DNA of 33,635 bases, taken from the NCBI GenBank assembly GCA_036940085.1, contig JALLBK010000156.1, positions 1 to 33,635 on the forward strand. Reading direction: 5' to 3'. The notes under the pieces were generated by a model, which was not told the origin of the DNA, searched no databases, and saw only the letters and a program-made list of their open reading frames with translations. Made by a program: the position numbers and the translations under genes. The DNA comes from Discostella pseudostelligera. Its lineage: Eukaryota; Bacillariophyta; Thalassiosirophyceae; Thalassiosirales; Thalassiosiraceae. Positions within the stretch are counted from its first letter, which is position 1. Every line of letters begins with the position of its first letter. This document shows, one piece after another, positions 9,323 to 17,926 of this stretch.

Positions 9323-10376
9323 GTGCACAGCTAGTTGTAGCGGTGTCAGTGACAATATCTGCTGATAGGAGATGAACGGTTGCTCAGTAAGGATGTTTAC
9401 CCTTTCCTCAGGATATTTGTTTTCTTCCAAGCCACGCATGTCAGACAAACCTACTCGCATACTCTTCCATTGCAAAACATCATCAATGTTGTGTATTGTT
9501 AATTAACAGACTATGGAGAACCTTCCGCATCCGACTTCAAAGTTGGTGTTGCGTCACAATGATCGTCGCCATGATCTGATACCAACCCATTGTGAAACAA
9601 GGCGTGATTGTAAACTGCACAATGAAGTGGGCATACGGATTCGATGCACTTCCGCTCTAAATCGACAATGGGATTAGGTACTACTCGTGGAGGTATTGTA
9701 GTAGATGTCGTAGGTGTCGTGGGCGGTACTTCGGATCAATTGTAGCCTTCATCAAATGGCGTGCTGAGGGATGGAGGCTCCATTGTATTGCACATATTAT
9801 TACTCGGAACTTCGTCCAAAGAAGTAGAAGATGATGAAGAGGAGCCATCATCGTCATTATTGTCTCCCGCATAATGACGACTGGGATTTATGCACCCGAT
9901 CATCATCATTAACCGTACGTTTCACACGTAACGCTTCCCACCAACGATGCCTCATTTTGGATAGTTCCAAATCAGTCCACTTTACTTTTGCATGGGTATA
10001 ATGAATGTTGTTTCCAAAGTACAAGTCGAAGTAGCAGTCGTAGTAGTAGCAGATTGCCCGGCGGAGAATTCGCCCTCATGTTCATTACGATCATAATTTG
10101 CATCATCTATATTTGTTCGATCATGATTTGCATCGGTTAACATTGGTGAATAATTTGGCGTATTGAAGAGAGGGTAGTCAAATGCACTTCTTCTCCCCAG
10201 CTCCTTTGCTGCATTTGATGTCGTTGTTGCTCTAGTTGGTGTTGTCGATGCTGCTGCTCCAATTCCAATGCATACCTGAGCTTGCTCGCCAAGGTAACTT
10301 CTTCCTTCCTAGGAGTCTCCACATTATCAGTAGTAGTATTTGCATCGCTTGTGGCAGGGCGTTCAACTTCGTAATA
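7977..10376 (-). pseudogene. Decayed ankyrin-repeat protein gene
   Basis: Coding-looking segments in all three minus frames follow one another with almost no gap. In order: a Gln-rich coiled coil (LASKLRYALELEQQHRQHQL, about 10330-10190); an Asp/Thr-rich segment (FDYPLFNTPNYSPML); KWTDLELSKMRHRWWEALR near 9990; a Ser/Asp-rich part ending at an in-frame TGA (9738-9736); and CPLHCAVYNHA (about 9630). A TC microsatellite comes next. Then follow ankyrin-like NIFHLACSQADDVV, DSNRNTPFHTAVAADS and MVKLLLETGYDV, and an Ala/Leu-rich tail (8766-7977). The HLA and FHTA motifs with following helices are typical of ankyrin repeats. One credible 91-base intron (9013-8923, GTAAGT...TTTCAG) joins in phase. 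Shifts of frame occur near 10180, 9960, 9860, 9150, 8770 and 8215. One or two might be sequencing errors, but the number argues for a pseudogene. No start codon is visible upstream. Confidence 0.62.
9287..9321. repeat. (TC)n dinucleotide microsatellite
   Basis: About 17 uninterrupted TC dinucleotides on the plus strand lie inside the ankyrin pseudogene, between the CPLHCAVYNHA segment and the next ankyrin-like segment. It may mark a replication-slippage site that helped break the gene. Confidence 0.95.
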
Positions 10377-10808
10377 TCATCATTGTAAGATAAACCAACT
10401 GAGCCAAAAGCTCCACGTAGTCAAGGACTATGGTACATAATTTCTGAATGCTAACACTCCCCGGCACACGTCAGAATGTAGAGAAATGTAGCATTGTTAC
10501 GGGTGGAAGTAAGGCGTCAGGAACCTGTCAAGCAACCACCGAGCTCCCCTGTGTGCCAGGTGGCAGGCACGAGTGGGGGAACTTCTAATAACATTCGTCG
10601 ACGCTAGAGGGGGGTGGCGGCGGCGGCCAATATTGTAGCATCGTTGGATTTTGTGTGTTTTGTGGCGGGAAAGATGCCACGTGGAATTATATCCTCTCCC
10701 TCTGCTGCCTCATGCCACGTGGAATTCATGCCATCACAATTCGATCGCTTCACTCTTCCAAAAGACCATCGGAATAAAATCTATTACTATCGTGCCCTCG
10801 GCTCGACA
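10377..10808. other. Promoter region with paired CACGTG boxes
   Basis: No gene is supported. The same frame as the downstream gene stays open back to 10614, but I treat this as 5' flank. It contains the 15-base element ATGCCACGTGGAATT twice, at 10674-10688 and 10712-10726, and the downstream ATG at 10809 starts a classic signal peptide. Confidence 0.5.
10674..10726. promoter_or_regulatory. Two identical G-box elements (ATGCCACGTGGAATT)
   Basis: Both copies are identical over 15 bases, are spaced 38 bases apart, and carry the palindrome CACGTG, a binding core for bHLH and bZIP factors. They lie 83-135 bases upstream of the chosen ATG at 10809. This placement suggests regulated, possibly light-responsive, expression, which is inference. 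Confidence 0.5.
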
Positions 10809-11435
10809 ATGATACTCAAGAAACAGCTTGCACTTCACCTTGCTGCGGCGGCCACCGCATTAATGTGCAGAGGTGAAGTCATCGGCATCAGCGCATTTAC
10901 TACAGCTATTCCACCTTTGTTGTCATGCAGCCATGTACAGACTCATCATAAACAATCGACATCGATGCTGCTGCTGCAGTCGTCGACGTCCGATGACGCA
11001 CCTCCTGTCAATATAGTCAGTCTCGACGCCTTTATACGGGCAATCGACATTCTAAAAAGTGACTTGGGGATAGAAATAATCCCACAAGATCAACGACCGA
11101 TGTATGCAATTGGAAAGCTCGTGGCGCAGTTACCTCTGGAACTTGTGAGTGGCATTCGATTTGCCGATTGCGAAACATTAACACTCATAAGCCAATTACG
11201 AGAGACGGTGGTTGACGCCACAGGATTACAATCGTTGGATACAATTGTGGCAATTCGAGCTGGTAGTGGTAGTAGTGATGGGAGTTATGGTTACGAGGGG
11301 TCCACGAATGGTGCCGGTATTGCTGATACGGCCCAAGCATACACCAATGCAATCAACTACGCGATGCAAAATGATCTCAAAGAGATCGAATTGGAAGTTA
11401 ATCGGTTGGTGCCATTGATGCCTTCTACAGAGTAG
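10809..11435 (+). CDS. Unknown protein, predicted plastid-targeted (ISAF motif)
   Basis: The 208-residue product from the ATG at 10809 begins with a hydrophobic signal-like segment ([19 protein letters not shown]) followed by [12 protein letters not shown]. Diatom plastid preproteins typically have a signal peptide cleaved before Phe in an ASAF motif, and ISA-F fits. The mature part is roughly 180 residues. It has a helical, mildly acidic segment ([32 protein letters not shown] helices), a Gly/Ser/Tyr-rich linker ([19 protein letters not shown]) and a C-terminal helix ([13 protein letters not shown]). I know no family. The frame extends upstream to 10614 without a stop, but that part contains the two G-boxes and lacks a targeting signal. 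The gene converges with gltD, with about 116 bases between stops. Confidence 0.65.
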   Translation: MILKKQLALHLAAAATALMCRGEVIGISAFTTAIPPLLSCSHVQTHHKQSTSMLLLQSSTSDDAPPVNIVSLDAFIRAIDILKSDLGIEIIPQDQRPMYAIGKLVAQLPLELVSGIRFADCETLTLISQLRETVVDATGLQSLDTIVAIRAGSGSSDGSYGYEGSTNGAGIADTAQAYTNAINYAMQNDLKEIELEVNRLVPLMPSTE

Positions 11436-11551
11436 TTGGTTGGTGATAATACTGATGGAGAAGAATATGCAGACGATTTTGCGGTATGCAAATAAATTGG
11501 CGATGTAAATCTTCTCACGCCGACGATTAGACAACTTACCCCAAACATAGT

Positions 11552-13403
11552 TTACACGGGGGTACTCATACTGCTCAAATTTGCAAACACACTGGTGGGT
11601 TTGCCTGCCTCCAGCTCGTCCCTTCGTTTCTCTTTAAGATAAGTATCCACGGCATCGGCCACACCTCGTCCTTCATGAATTGCCCACACAACTAAGCTCT
11701 GGCCTCTGCGACAATCTCCACCGGCAAATACACCCTCAAGGCTGGTGCGGTAGTCGCCATACAGTGCATGGATGTTATTGCGTTGATCCAAATCAAGATC
11801 CAACTCTTTGGCGACATAATCCTCAGGCGACACAAAGCCCATGGACAACACAGCAAGATCGCATGGCCACTCCCGCTCACTTCCCTCAATAGCCATAGGA
11901 CGACCTTGACTCATATCCACATCCTGGGTGATGAGTGCCTTCACATGCCCATTCTCATCGCCGATGAACTCCTTCGTCATAACAGCATATTCCCGTGGAT
12001 CCTTCCCAAAGACGGCACGGACTTCGGCATGTCCATAGTCAATACCAAATACGCGCGGCCACTGCGGCCAGGGGTTGTCGGGAGCACGTTCCACGGGTGG
12101 TCGAGGCATTAGTTCAAAGTTGGTAATTGACTTGCATCTGTGACGCATCGACGTTCCAATACAATCGGTGCCAGTGTCTCCGCCGCCAATGACAATCACA
12201 TCCTTTCCAGCGGCGGTGATGAATTTCTCCTTGTCCCAATTCGATTCGAGGGTGCCCTCTTTTGTCAAGAGAAGACGCTTCTGATTTTCAGTGAGAAACT
12301 CCTGTGTGATCGAGGAGGAAGAGAATCATCCCGTAGATGATGAATTTCATGCACAGAAGGACAAGAACGCAGATAATTTCAATGCAAAATATCTTACCAT
12401 TGCAAAATGAACACCCTTCAACTCCCGTCCAGGCACTGGCAAATCTCGTGGCTTCGTAGCCCCCAGACAAAGTGTCAATGCATCAAAATTAGCACGTAGA
12501 TCGTTGACATCGACATTCTCTCCAATATTCGCATTCGTTACAAATTCAATCCCCTCCTCACGGAGTAAATTCACCCGACGATCGACAGTCTCTTTCTCAA
12601 GTTTCATATTGGGTATACCATACATGAGTAATCCACCAATACGATCGGCACGTTCGAATACGGTAACCTTATGTCCCATTTGATTGAGTTGATCAGCCGC
12701 GGCGAGCCCAGATGGTCCAGAGCCAACAATTGCCACAGTCATGCCAGTACGTTCTTTAGGAATACGTGGTGTAATAAGTCCTTCATTCCATGCATTATCC
12801 ACAATGGAATATTCAATATCTTTAATGGTCACGGGAGCATCGACCAATCCGGCGACACAAGCACCCTCGCACGGGGCGGGACAGACACGTCCCGTAAATT
12901 CCGGGAAGTTATTCGTCTTGTGCAAACGTTCAATGGCATCGGCCCATTGACCATTGTATACAAGATTGTTCCACTCGGGGATGAGATTGTTCACGGGACA
13001 TCCGGTGTGTGTTTGACAGAAAGGGGTGCCACAATCCATACATCGGGCTGCCTGGACCTTGCGTTCGATGGAAGTGTGTTTTTCATTATCGCGTCCCTCG
13101 ACGGGGTTGAGCTCTCCCCAGTCGAGGACACGTTTGGCGGGATCTCGGTATGGTTCTTTGTTGCGTTGGTAGTTGATGAATCCGCGGAGTTTTTCGATGG
13201 GTTGGTAGGTTCCGTCGCGGCGCTTCACTCTGTTGATGGGGAGAGATGTTGACGAGATTAACGAGCAAAAGCAAAAAGAAGTGTATGAGATGATTGACAA
13301 CGATACTTCTCATCAAGTTACAATCACCCGTAGGTGAGGCCTCGCAGACCCTGCCACTCATGGACAGGATGAGTGCACCAATTAGGCAGGTAGGCATCAT
13401 CAT
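11552..13403 (-). CDS. gltD: NAD(P)H-dependent glutamate synthase, small subunit (3 exons)
   Basis: This is the beta chain of glutamate synthase. It oxidises NAD(P)H and passes electrons through FAD and Fe-S clusters to the large subunit, which makes two glutamates from glutamine and 2-oxoglutarate. Exons: 13403-13328, 13227-12398 and 12301-11552, joined to 1656 bases (551 residues). Visible are the N-terminal cluster cysteines (Cys88, 91, 96, 102 in [11 protein letters not shown]...GCP), a second Cys motif ([12 protein letters not shown]), the FAD fold ([17 protein letters not shown]), the nucleotide fold ([15 protein letters not shown]) and the C-terminal FAD motif ([19 protein letters not shown]). 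The large subunit is not in this window, so the chains are separate genes here, or the large one lies elsewhere. Exon 1 encodes a short hydrophobic leader ([17 protein letters not shown]) that may direct targeting. The 3' splice site of intron 1 (cagAG|TG) was chosen because it keeps the frame. Confidence 0.93.
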
Positions 13404-14028
13404 CGCGGCGCATCACTCACTTTGGCTCATTGTCATGATCATAAATCCCCTCCCGCCAAATCTCATGCCTTCCATCACTCCCGATGGGACCACCAGTTCG
13501 AACAGCCTTGGTGGATAGTGATCGAGGAATAATGCTATTATTAGTCTGGATAAGGCCGATTGCCTTCCGCCGAGCGCTTGCCGAGACCATCATGGTGCAT
13601 TATCATCAATTCAGATCTTTTGTGGTTTGATTATGTGGTGGATGCAGCGGATATGGTGTTCTCTGTGTCTGTGGTGGCGGGCTGAAGTTTCATTTTGCGC
13701 GGGAAGCAGAATCCGTCTGGCCCTCTCACCCAAACTTCCCTCATTTTGGCGGAAGATGGAAGATCCTGGAAGATCACTGCTCTGGGGAAAGTTCAATCTT
13801 CCGCGTCAACTTCTTCATCCAACAGATTAAGAATCGAGAGTCCATGACAATTGAGACCAAGCGAGCATCAACTTCTCAATGAGAAACTTTCTCGTTCAAG
13901 CTTCTTGCCTTGACGGGCCGGCGCCAAGCGGACAGCAAGGAAAAGGACAGCCAGCGCGCACAACAGCAAGCAACCGCATCCAACAACACCCAACGAGTCC
14001 CAACGCTACAAAACAAAGACCCTCCACC
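13404..14028. other. Divergent promoter region, gltD and VOA1-like gene
   Basis: No gene is supported. Open frames here are short and have no recognisable domain. The last 50 bases before 14029 are rich in CAACA-type repeats, which fits a 5' untranslated region. Confidence 0.45.
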
Positions 14029-15081
14029 ATGAAGATCGTCGGACCAGTACTCACCGCCGCCGCGGCCTACTTCGTCGGGCTTGCCTCCGCTGCCCCCGCC
14101 ATTGTTTGGAAAAATAATGGTAGCAACAGCTCTTCTCTTACCTCACACATTTCCAATGCCATGGATGCGCGCTCCCTGCTAGCGTCCGTGGGCATTACCG
14201 GCAATAACGACAATGATGCGTCATCTTCATCGGCACTGTCGGCAGTAATCTTCCTCGTGGAACGCAATACCGACGGCTCCGAGGGATTGTCTTCCCTCCT
14301 CTCCTCCTCTTCTACAAACAACAATATGGCGGGGGTAAAAGATCGATATTTGATGGCCGATGAGATTTACTACCACGTTCACGGTGTCGAGTCGGCACGG
14401 ACCATGGCGCGGGATGTTCGCAGCAGCAGTAATAATATTATCGAGGGGAAGGTAGGGGAGGGGGGAAAGGTGACAGTGGCCGAAGTGACCATGGAGGAAT
14501 TTCAACGCAAATTGGCTTCCTTGGCACAGTCGGAGATTGAAGAGGCGGAGGAGGGTGAGATTGCTAGCATTGAATCATCAGACAAGAAGATTACCAAGGC
14601 CCAACAAAAACGAAGGAAGGCAATTTCCGAAGCTGACGTCTTGGTTGTGTCTGTAGCCAACAAATCTAACGAAGAGGATGCTGCCAAACAACTTGATGCT
14701 ACCATTGTGGCCGCCATTGATTCCTCGGCTATTCGAAATGTCGTCCTTTCCTCCATCCGTTCGACGGACGAGGTGAAGCATGCCCGAAAGTTGGCTGTGG
14801 TAGAACGCTTGACAAAGAACTGGTCTTCTACTTCCTCCTCTTCCACTCGTCGTCGTCTTGAGGATGTCGCTGCTGCAGCAGGAGATGACAATGTCAATAA
14901 TGCCCAATCGGAGTCCGAAGCAGGAATTTACTATGTCAACATGACACCCAATATATTCGCTGGCCTCCTCTTCTTTTTCATGTTTGTCATGACGGCTCAT
15001 ATTGGATTGACTTGTATGAATATGATTGAGGGTCAGGATGTGTATGTTAAGAAGATGCCGCATATTGGTCGTGAGGTATAG
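14029..15081 (+). CDS. Putative V-ATPase accessory subunit, Ac45/VOA1/BIG1-like
   Basis: The 350-residue product starts at an ATG in good context (CCACCATGAAG). It has an N-terminal signal peptide ([20 protein letters not shown]), a long Ser/Thr/Asp-rich luminal region (residues about 25-305) and a single transmembrane helix near the C-terminus ([20 protein letters not shown]). A short tail ends in PHIGREV. The [14 protein letters not shown] to IGREV pattern resembles the conserved C-terminal segment of Ac45/VOA1-type proteins that belong to or assist the V-type proton pump. In that family the luminal part is poorly conserved. If right, it acts in the endomembrane system in proton-pump assembly. 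The family call rests on the C-terminal 50 residues. It is divergent from gltD and convergent with the next gene. Confidence 0.55.
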   Translation: MKIVGPVLTAAAAYFVGLASAAPAIVWKNNGSNSSSLTSHISNAMDARSLLASVGITGNNDNDASSSSALSAVIFLVERNTDGSEGLSSLLSSSSTNNNMAGVKDRYLMADEIYYHVHGVESARTMARDVRSSSNNIIEGKVGEGGKVTVAEVTMEEFQRKLASLAQSEIEEAEEGEIASIESSDKKITKAQQKRRKAISEADVLVVSVANKSNEEDAAKQLDATIVAAIDSSAIRNVVLSSIRSTDEVKHARKLAVVERLTKNWSSTSSSSTRRRLEDVAAAAGDDNVNNAQSESEAGIYYVNMTPNIFAGLLFFFMFVMTAHIGLTCMNMIEGQDVYVKKMPHIGREV

Positions 15082-15306
15082 AGAGTTAGTAGTATGCAGT
15101 AGTAAGTGGGGGGAGGTGGGGGACGAGAGAGAGCGTGGACGGAGGTGGTTTGCCGGTTGATCATAGAAGATGAAGGCGTGAGATATATATAAATGTTTCA
15201 GTATTCTGTTTAGATACGACGTTAGATCTATTCCGTCTTTGCTTCCTCGTATGAAATCCACTTTGTTGCATGATGGACTGGCTATTTCGATAATGGGTGA
15301 ATGAAA

Positions 15307-15873
15307 TCAACATTGATGGCTTTTCCCACCACCGACGAAATTATTCCGTACACTCAACGCTACCAAAGTTAACATCCCAAGAAGTAAGCTAATCCATTTT
15401 CCTTGATTCACAATAGATGTTATCATTAACAGATAAGAATCCAATCGATTTGGAAACTGTCTAGTCGCATAACCAAATAGTAATGATTCGATAACATCAC
15501 ATACCACCACAACCATACAACATATCCAAGGAAGAATTGATGTTGATATACCAGCATATCGGCATTGTCGAAATAGCAATGCCCATAATAATAACGTGTA
15601 CGATGGTATGTAAATTATGAAATCCAATAGATTAATCTCCGTGTACGCCCTTCGTCCCTGTGGACCTAACCGATCAAGGTAATTGTAAAGTGTGTCATCA
15701 CTATTGTCGGCACCAAATCCAAACCACCATGTATCAGGAATATCAATTCCACCACCATATCTACATTTTAGTGATTGACATTTTGTTAGCATGATGCATT
15801 GGGATATAAGCCAGAAGAGGATTGGTGTGAGGAGCAATGGCAATGGTGGTGAGTCTGCGACTTTGCCCAGCAT
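15307..15873 (-). CDS. Small four-helix membrane protein, unknown function
   Basis: The 188-residue product starts at an ATG (15873-15871). Four hydrophobic segments are apparent: LPLLLTPILFWLISQCIML, DFIIYIPSYTLLLWALLF, ILPWICCMVVVVCDVIESLL and the C-terminal LLLGMLTLVALSV. A hydrophilic loop between helices 1 and 2 contains TLYNYLDRLGPQGRRAYTEI. The LGPxGRxAY motif before a helix is one I associate with uncharacterised four-helix membrane proteins in bacteria and protists, but I know no function. It converges with the VOA1-like gene. Confidence 0.65.
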   Translation of the reverse strand: MLGKVADSPPLPLLLTPILFWLISQCIMLTKCQSLKCRYGGGIDIPDTWWFGFGADNSDDTLYNYLDRLGPQGRRAYTEINLLDFIIYIPSYTLLLWALLFRQCRYAGISTSILPWICCMVVVVCDVIESLLFGYATRQFPNRLDSYLLMITSIVNQGKWISLLLGMLTLVALSVRNNFVGGGKSHQC

Positions 15874-16340
15874 TTTGGTGTCCTCGTCGTCGATAGGTAG
15901 TCGACCTCAAACTAAAAGGGTCACAAATAAATGAACAAACTATACATCAATGAAGCAGGGAAGTTACTTGTCGTTGCCGCAGTGGTGTAGGGGTGGGAGT
16001 GAGAGGCATCGATAGGTCAACATCGAGGTCAATCTATCATTGCTTCGAGCTGCTTCGAGTGCAGAGCAATTCGACACTCGATACTCGATGCAGACGGTGT
16101 TTCGAAATTTGGCGGGAAGATCATGTGGCGAACATGAAGATGATGATACCGACCTGTCGACCATCAAAGTCCAAGCAGCGTCCAAGCAGATCAAAGCCAT
16201 GGCTTCGGAGGGAGAAGTGCATATTTACAAGGTAAGGATATTAACCAAGGTTATTTCACCTAGAGCGGTTACAAAATATGTAGATTCGACAGCCGATATA
16301 TCCGATCGCCGTCATCCGTAAGCCCTTCCGAACCCGTCAA
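15874..16340. other. Spacer between 4TM gene and NSA2; possible small two-exon ORF
   Basis: A plus-strand reading from an ATG at 16088 could join 16088-16231 to an exon starting at 16284 across a 52-base GT-AG gap (GTAAGG...TGTAG) and stop at 16352, overlapping the NSA2 3' end. No domain or compositional support is visible. I do not annotate it as a gene. Confidence 0.3.
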
Positions 16341-17123
16341 TTACACCAGTAGCACCGCATTGACACATCCATCCAACTCGGGATTATTCGTAACCTGTGC
16401 CATTTTCCCCCATGCCACCTTTCCACTAGTCGTCACCAACCCCAAATCACTCACATTCACTTCGATAATTGTACCCTTGGTCAACACACCCAAGTTGGTA
16501 TACAATGTACTCGATGGATTCTTCTTCACTCCCAGTATATCCAATTGAAAGGATGTTTTCAATTCCGGATGTGTGACATTGGCACGCTTCATTCGTAATC
16601 CAGTCGGTCGGATAAATCGTTCATACTTGGGTGCTTTACGGGTGAAGTTATCACCAACGAAGGTGCATTTGGTTACGACGCGTTTCCATGCCTTATTCTT
16701 CTTCGAACCGGTACGCATAACCTTGAACATTTCATCATCTGCCACGGGCTTTACCTTGGGTATGGGCACCTCCCACTTCCCCGCCTTTTCTTTCCTCTTT
16801 TGTTTGACAGTGTTACTCAACACCTTGGCGCGGCTCACACCCTCCCTATCAAGCAAGTACGCTGGCACAGCTCCATCCGCCACAGCCTCATCATTCGCAT
16901 GCTTGTTGCTCCGTTCATTATGTTGCGATATCGTCTTACGCATAGTGGCCTTCTCCTTGAACCGTTTCTGATTGTATAGCTTGGCACGTAAACCGTGGAC
17001 CTTTTGGGCAAATTCGGAGCGCTTGTGTACCATCCGCGCCTCGCGTTTGCGTTCGCGTTCCTCGGCGTCGAAGCGACGGCCGTGGAGTTTGCGATGGCGT
17101 TCCATATGCTCGTGTTGCGGCAT
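16341..17123 (-). CDS. NSA2: Ribosome biogenesis protein NSA2 homologue
   Basis: The 260-residue protein matches NSA2 (TINP1 in animals) along its length, with the family's usual size. NSA2 is a nucleolar factor of pre-60S particles needed for 27S pre-rRNA processing; it is structurally related to the ribosomal protein S8e fold. Diagnostic segments are the N-terminal [19 protein letters not shown], the basic [18 protein letters not shown], the centre [19 protein letters not shown] and the S8e-like C-terminal half ([20 protein letters not shown], then [20 protein letters not shown], then [20 protein letters not shown]). No introns are seen. The bright basic N-terminus serves nucleolar targeting. 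Confidence 0.97.
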   Translation of the reverse strand: MPQHEHMERHRKLHGRRFDAEERERKREARMVHKRSEFAQKVHGLRAKLYNQKRFKEKATMRKTISQHNERSNKHANDEAVADGAVPAYLLDREGVSRAKVLSNTVKQKRKEKAGKWEVPIPKVKPVADDEMFKVMRTGSKKNKAWKRVVTKCTFVGDNFTRKAPKYERFIRPTGLRMKRANVTHPELKTSFQLDILGVKKNPSSTLYTNLGVLTKGTIIEVNVSDLGLVTTSGKVAWGKMAQVTNNPELDGCVNAVLLV

Positions 17124-17790
17124 GGTTATATATTGGCTATTAGGAGTATTCTTTGTTGGATTAGTGTGATCGCTGGGCGGTGGGTAATCGAGGTCGAGGC
17201 AGGATGTACGCGCGGCGGCAATGGCAATGGCAATGGCAGCAGTGTTGTCTTTTTCTGTGGCAATGGCAGCAGTGTTGTTTGTCCCCTCCTTTTTTCTGTG
17301 GCTGTGCGTGCGTGGTCTCCTTTGTGGGCTGGAAGCAGATGTTACAATGGTAACCGATTTTCCAATCTTTTACCTGTAGAATGTGAAATATGGTAGATTC
17401 CTGTTACGTCGGTACTGGATACCCATCGGAAGAAAAATGTTACAAAGGTTACAAAAAGGACCGTCAAAGTGTAGCCTGTCCGTCGATGTTGGATCACTTT
17501 CTCACTGTCCATCGATGTGGTGTGTAACACTTGTTTCAGTCTGTCCGTCGAAAGCGACTCTTTATTTGTTTCAACGCCCAATCCAAATCCAACGCGAAGG
17601 TCGACTTCATTCGATGCGAGAAGATGCGATGCACCATGAAAAAATAATCATGTCCGCATAGAACTAGATACTACTCCAACCTGGTTACCGATGAACCCAT
17701 AATACAGCCAGGCGAACATCATAGCACTCCAGAACCCCCGTGATACCTATTGGCTCTTGATATCTCTCCCCATTCGCAAACACAATTTCA

Positions 17791-17823
<33 letters not shown>

Positions 17824-17926
17824 TTGCAAGTCGTCGTCGTCGTCGAGTCGTCGATCGGGTTGGGGTTGGATCCAAAATATCTTAGTCCGAAGTCAGAGCA
17901 TATTATCATATATCACTAAAATAATC
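17124..17926. other. Divergent intergenic region with simple repeats
   Basis: It holds the promoters of NSA2 and the hydrolase gene and contains no supported gene. The 20-base sequence GGCAATGGCAGCAGTGTTGT occurs at 17229-17248 and 17259-17278. A GTC/TCG trinucleotide run occupies 17791-17822 with a second short run at 17831-17845. The sequences TGTCCGTCGATGT and TGTCCATCGATGT lie near 17479 and 17505. Confidence 0.6.
17791..17845. repeat. (TCG)n trinucleotide microsatellite
   Basis: About ten TCG units (17791-17822), a nine-base break, then about five more. It lies about 80-140 bases upstream of the ATG at 17927, so it is probably in the promoter or 5' untranslated region. The minus strand would encode poly-Asp, which is a shadow and not a gene. 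Confidence 0.9.

Noticed and set aside
12640..12660. tRNA B-box-like GTTCGAATAC
   Set aside because: It lies within gltD coding sequence. No matching A-box or cloverleaf was found. No tRNA was seen elsewhere either.
12671..13252. Plus-strand frame of 193 residues opposite gltD exon 2
   Set aside because: It lies fully opposite conserved glutamate-synthase motifs and is a shadow.
14578..15261. Long minus-strand frame (227 residues) opposite the VOA1-like gene
   Set aside because: The plus frame has a good start context, signal peptide and membrane anchor. The minus frame has no domain.
16088..16352. Possible two-exon mini-gene between the 4TM gene and NSA2
   Set aside because: The only support is a 52-base GT-AG gap. 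It overlaps the NSA2 3' end and shows no domain or compositional signal.
17342..17581. Minus-strand frame of 79 residues in the NSA2/hydrolase spacer
   Set aside because: It is short, has no domain, and sits in a low-complexity spacer.
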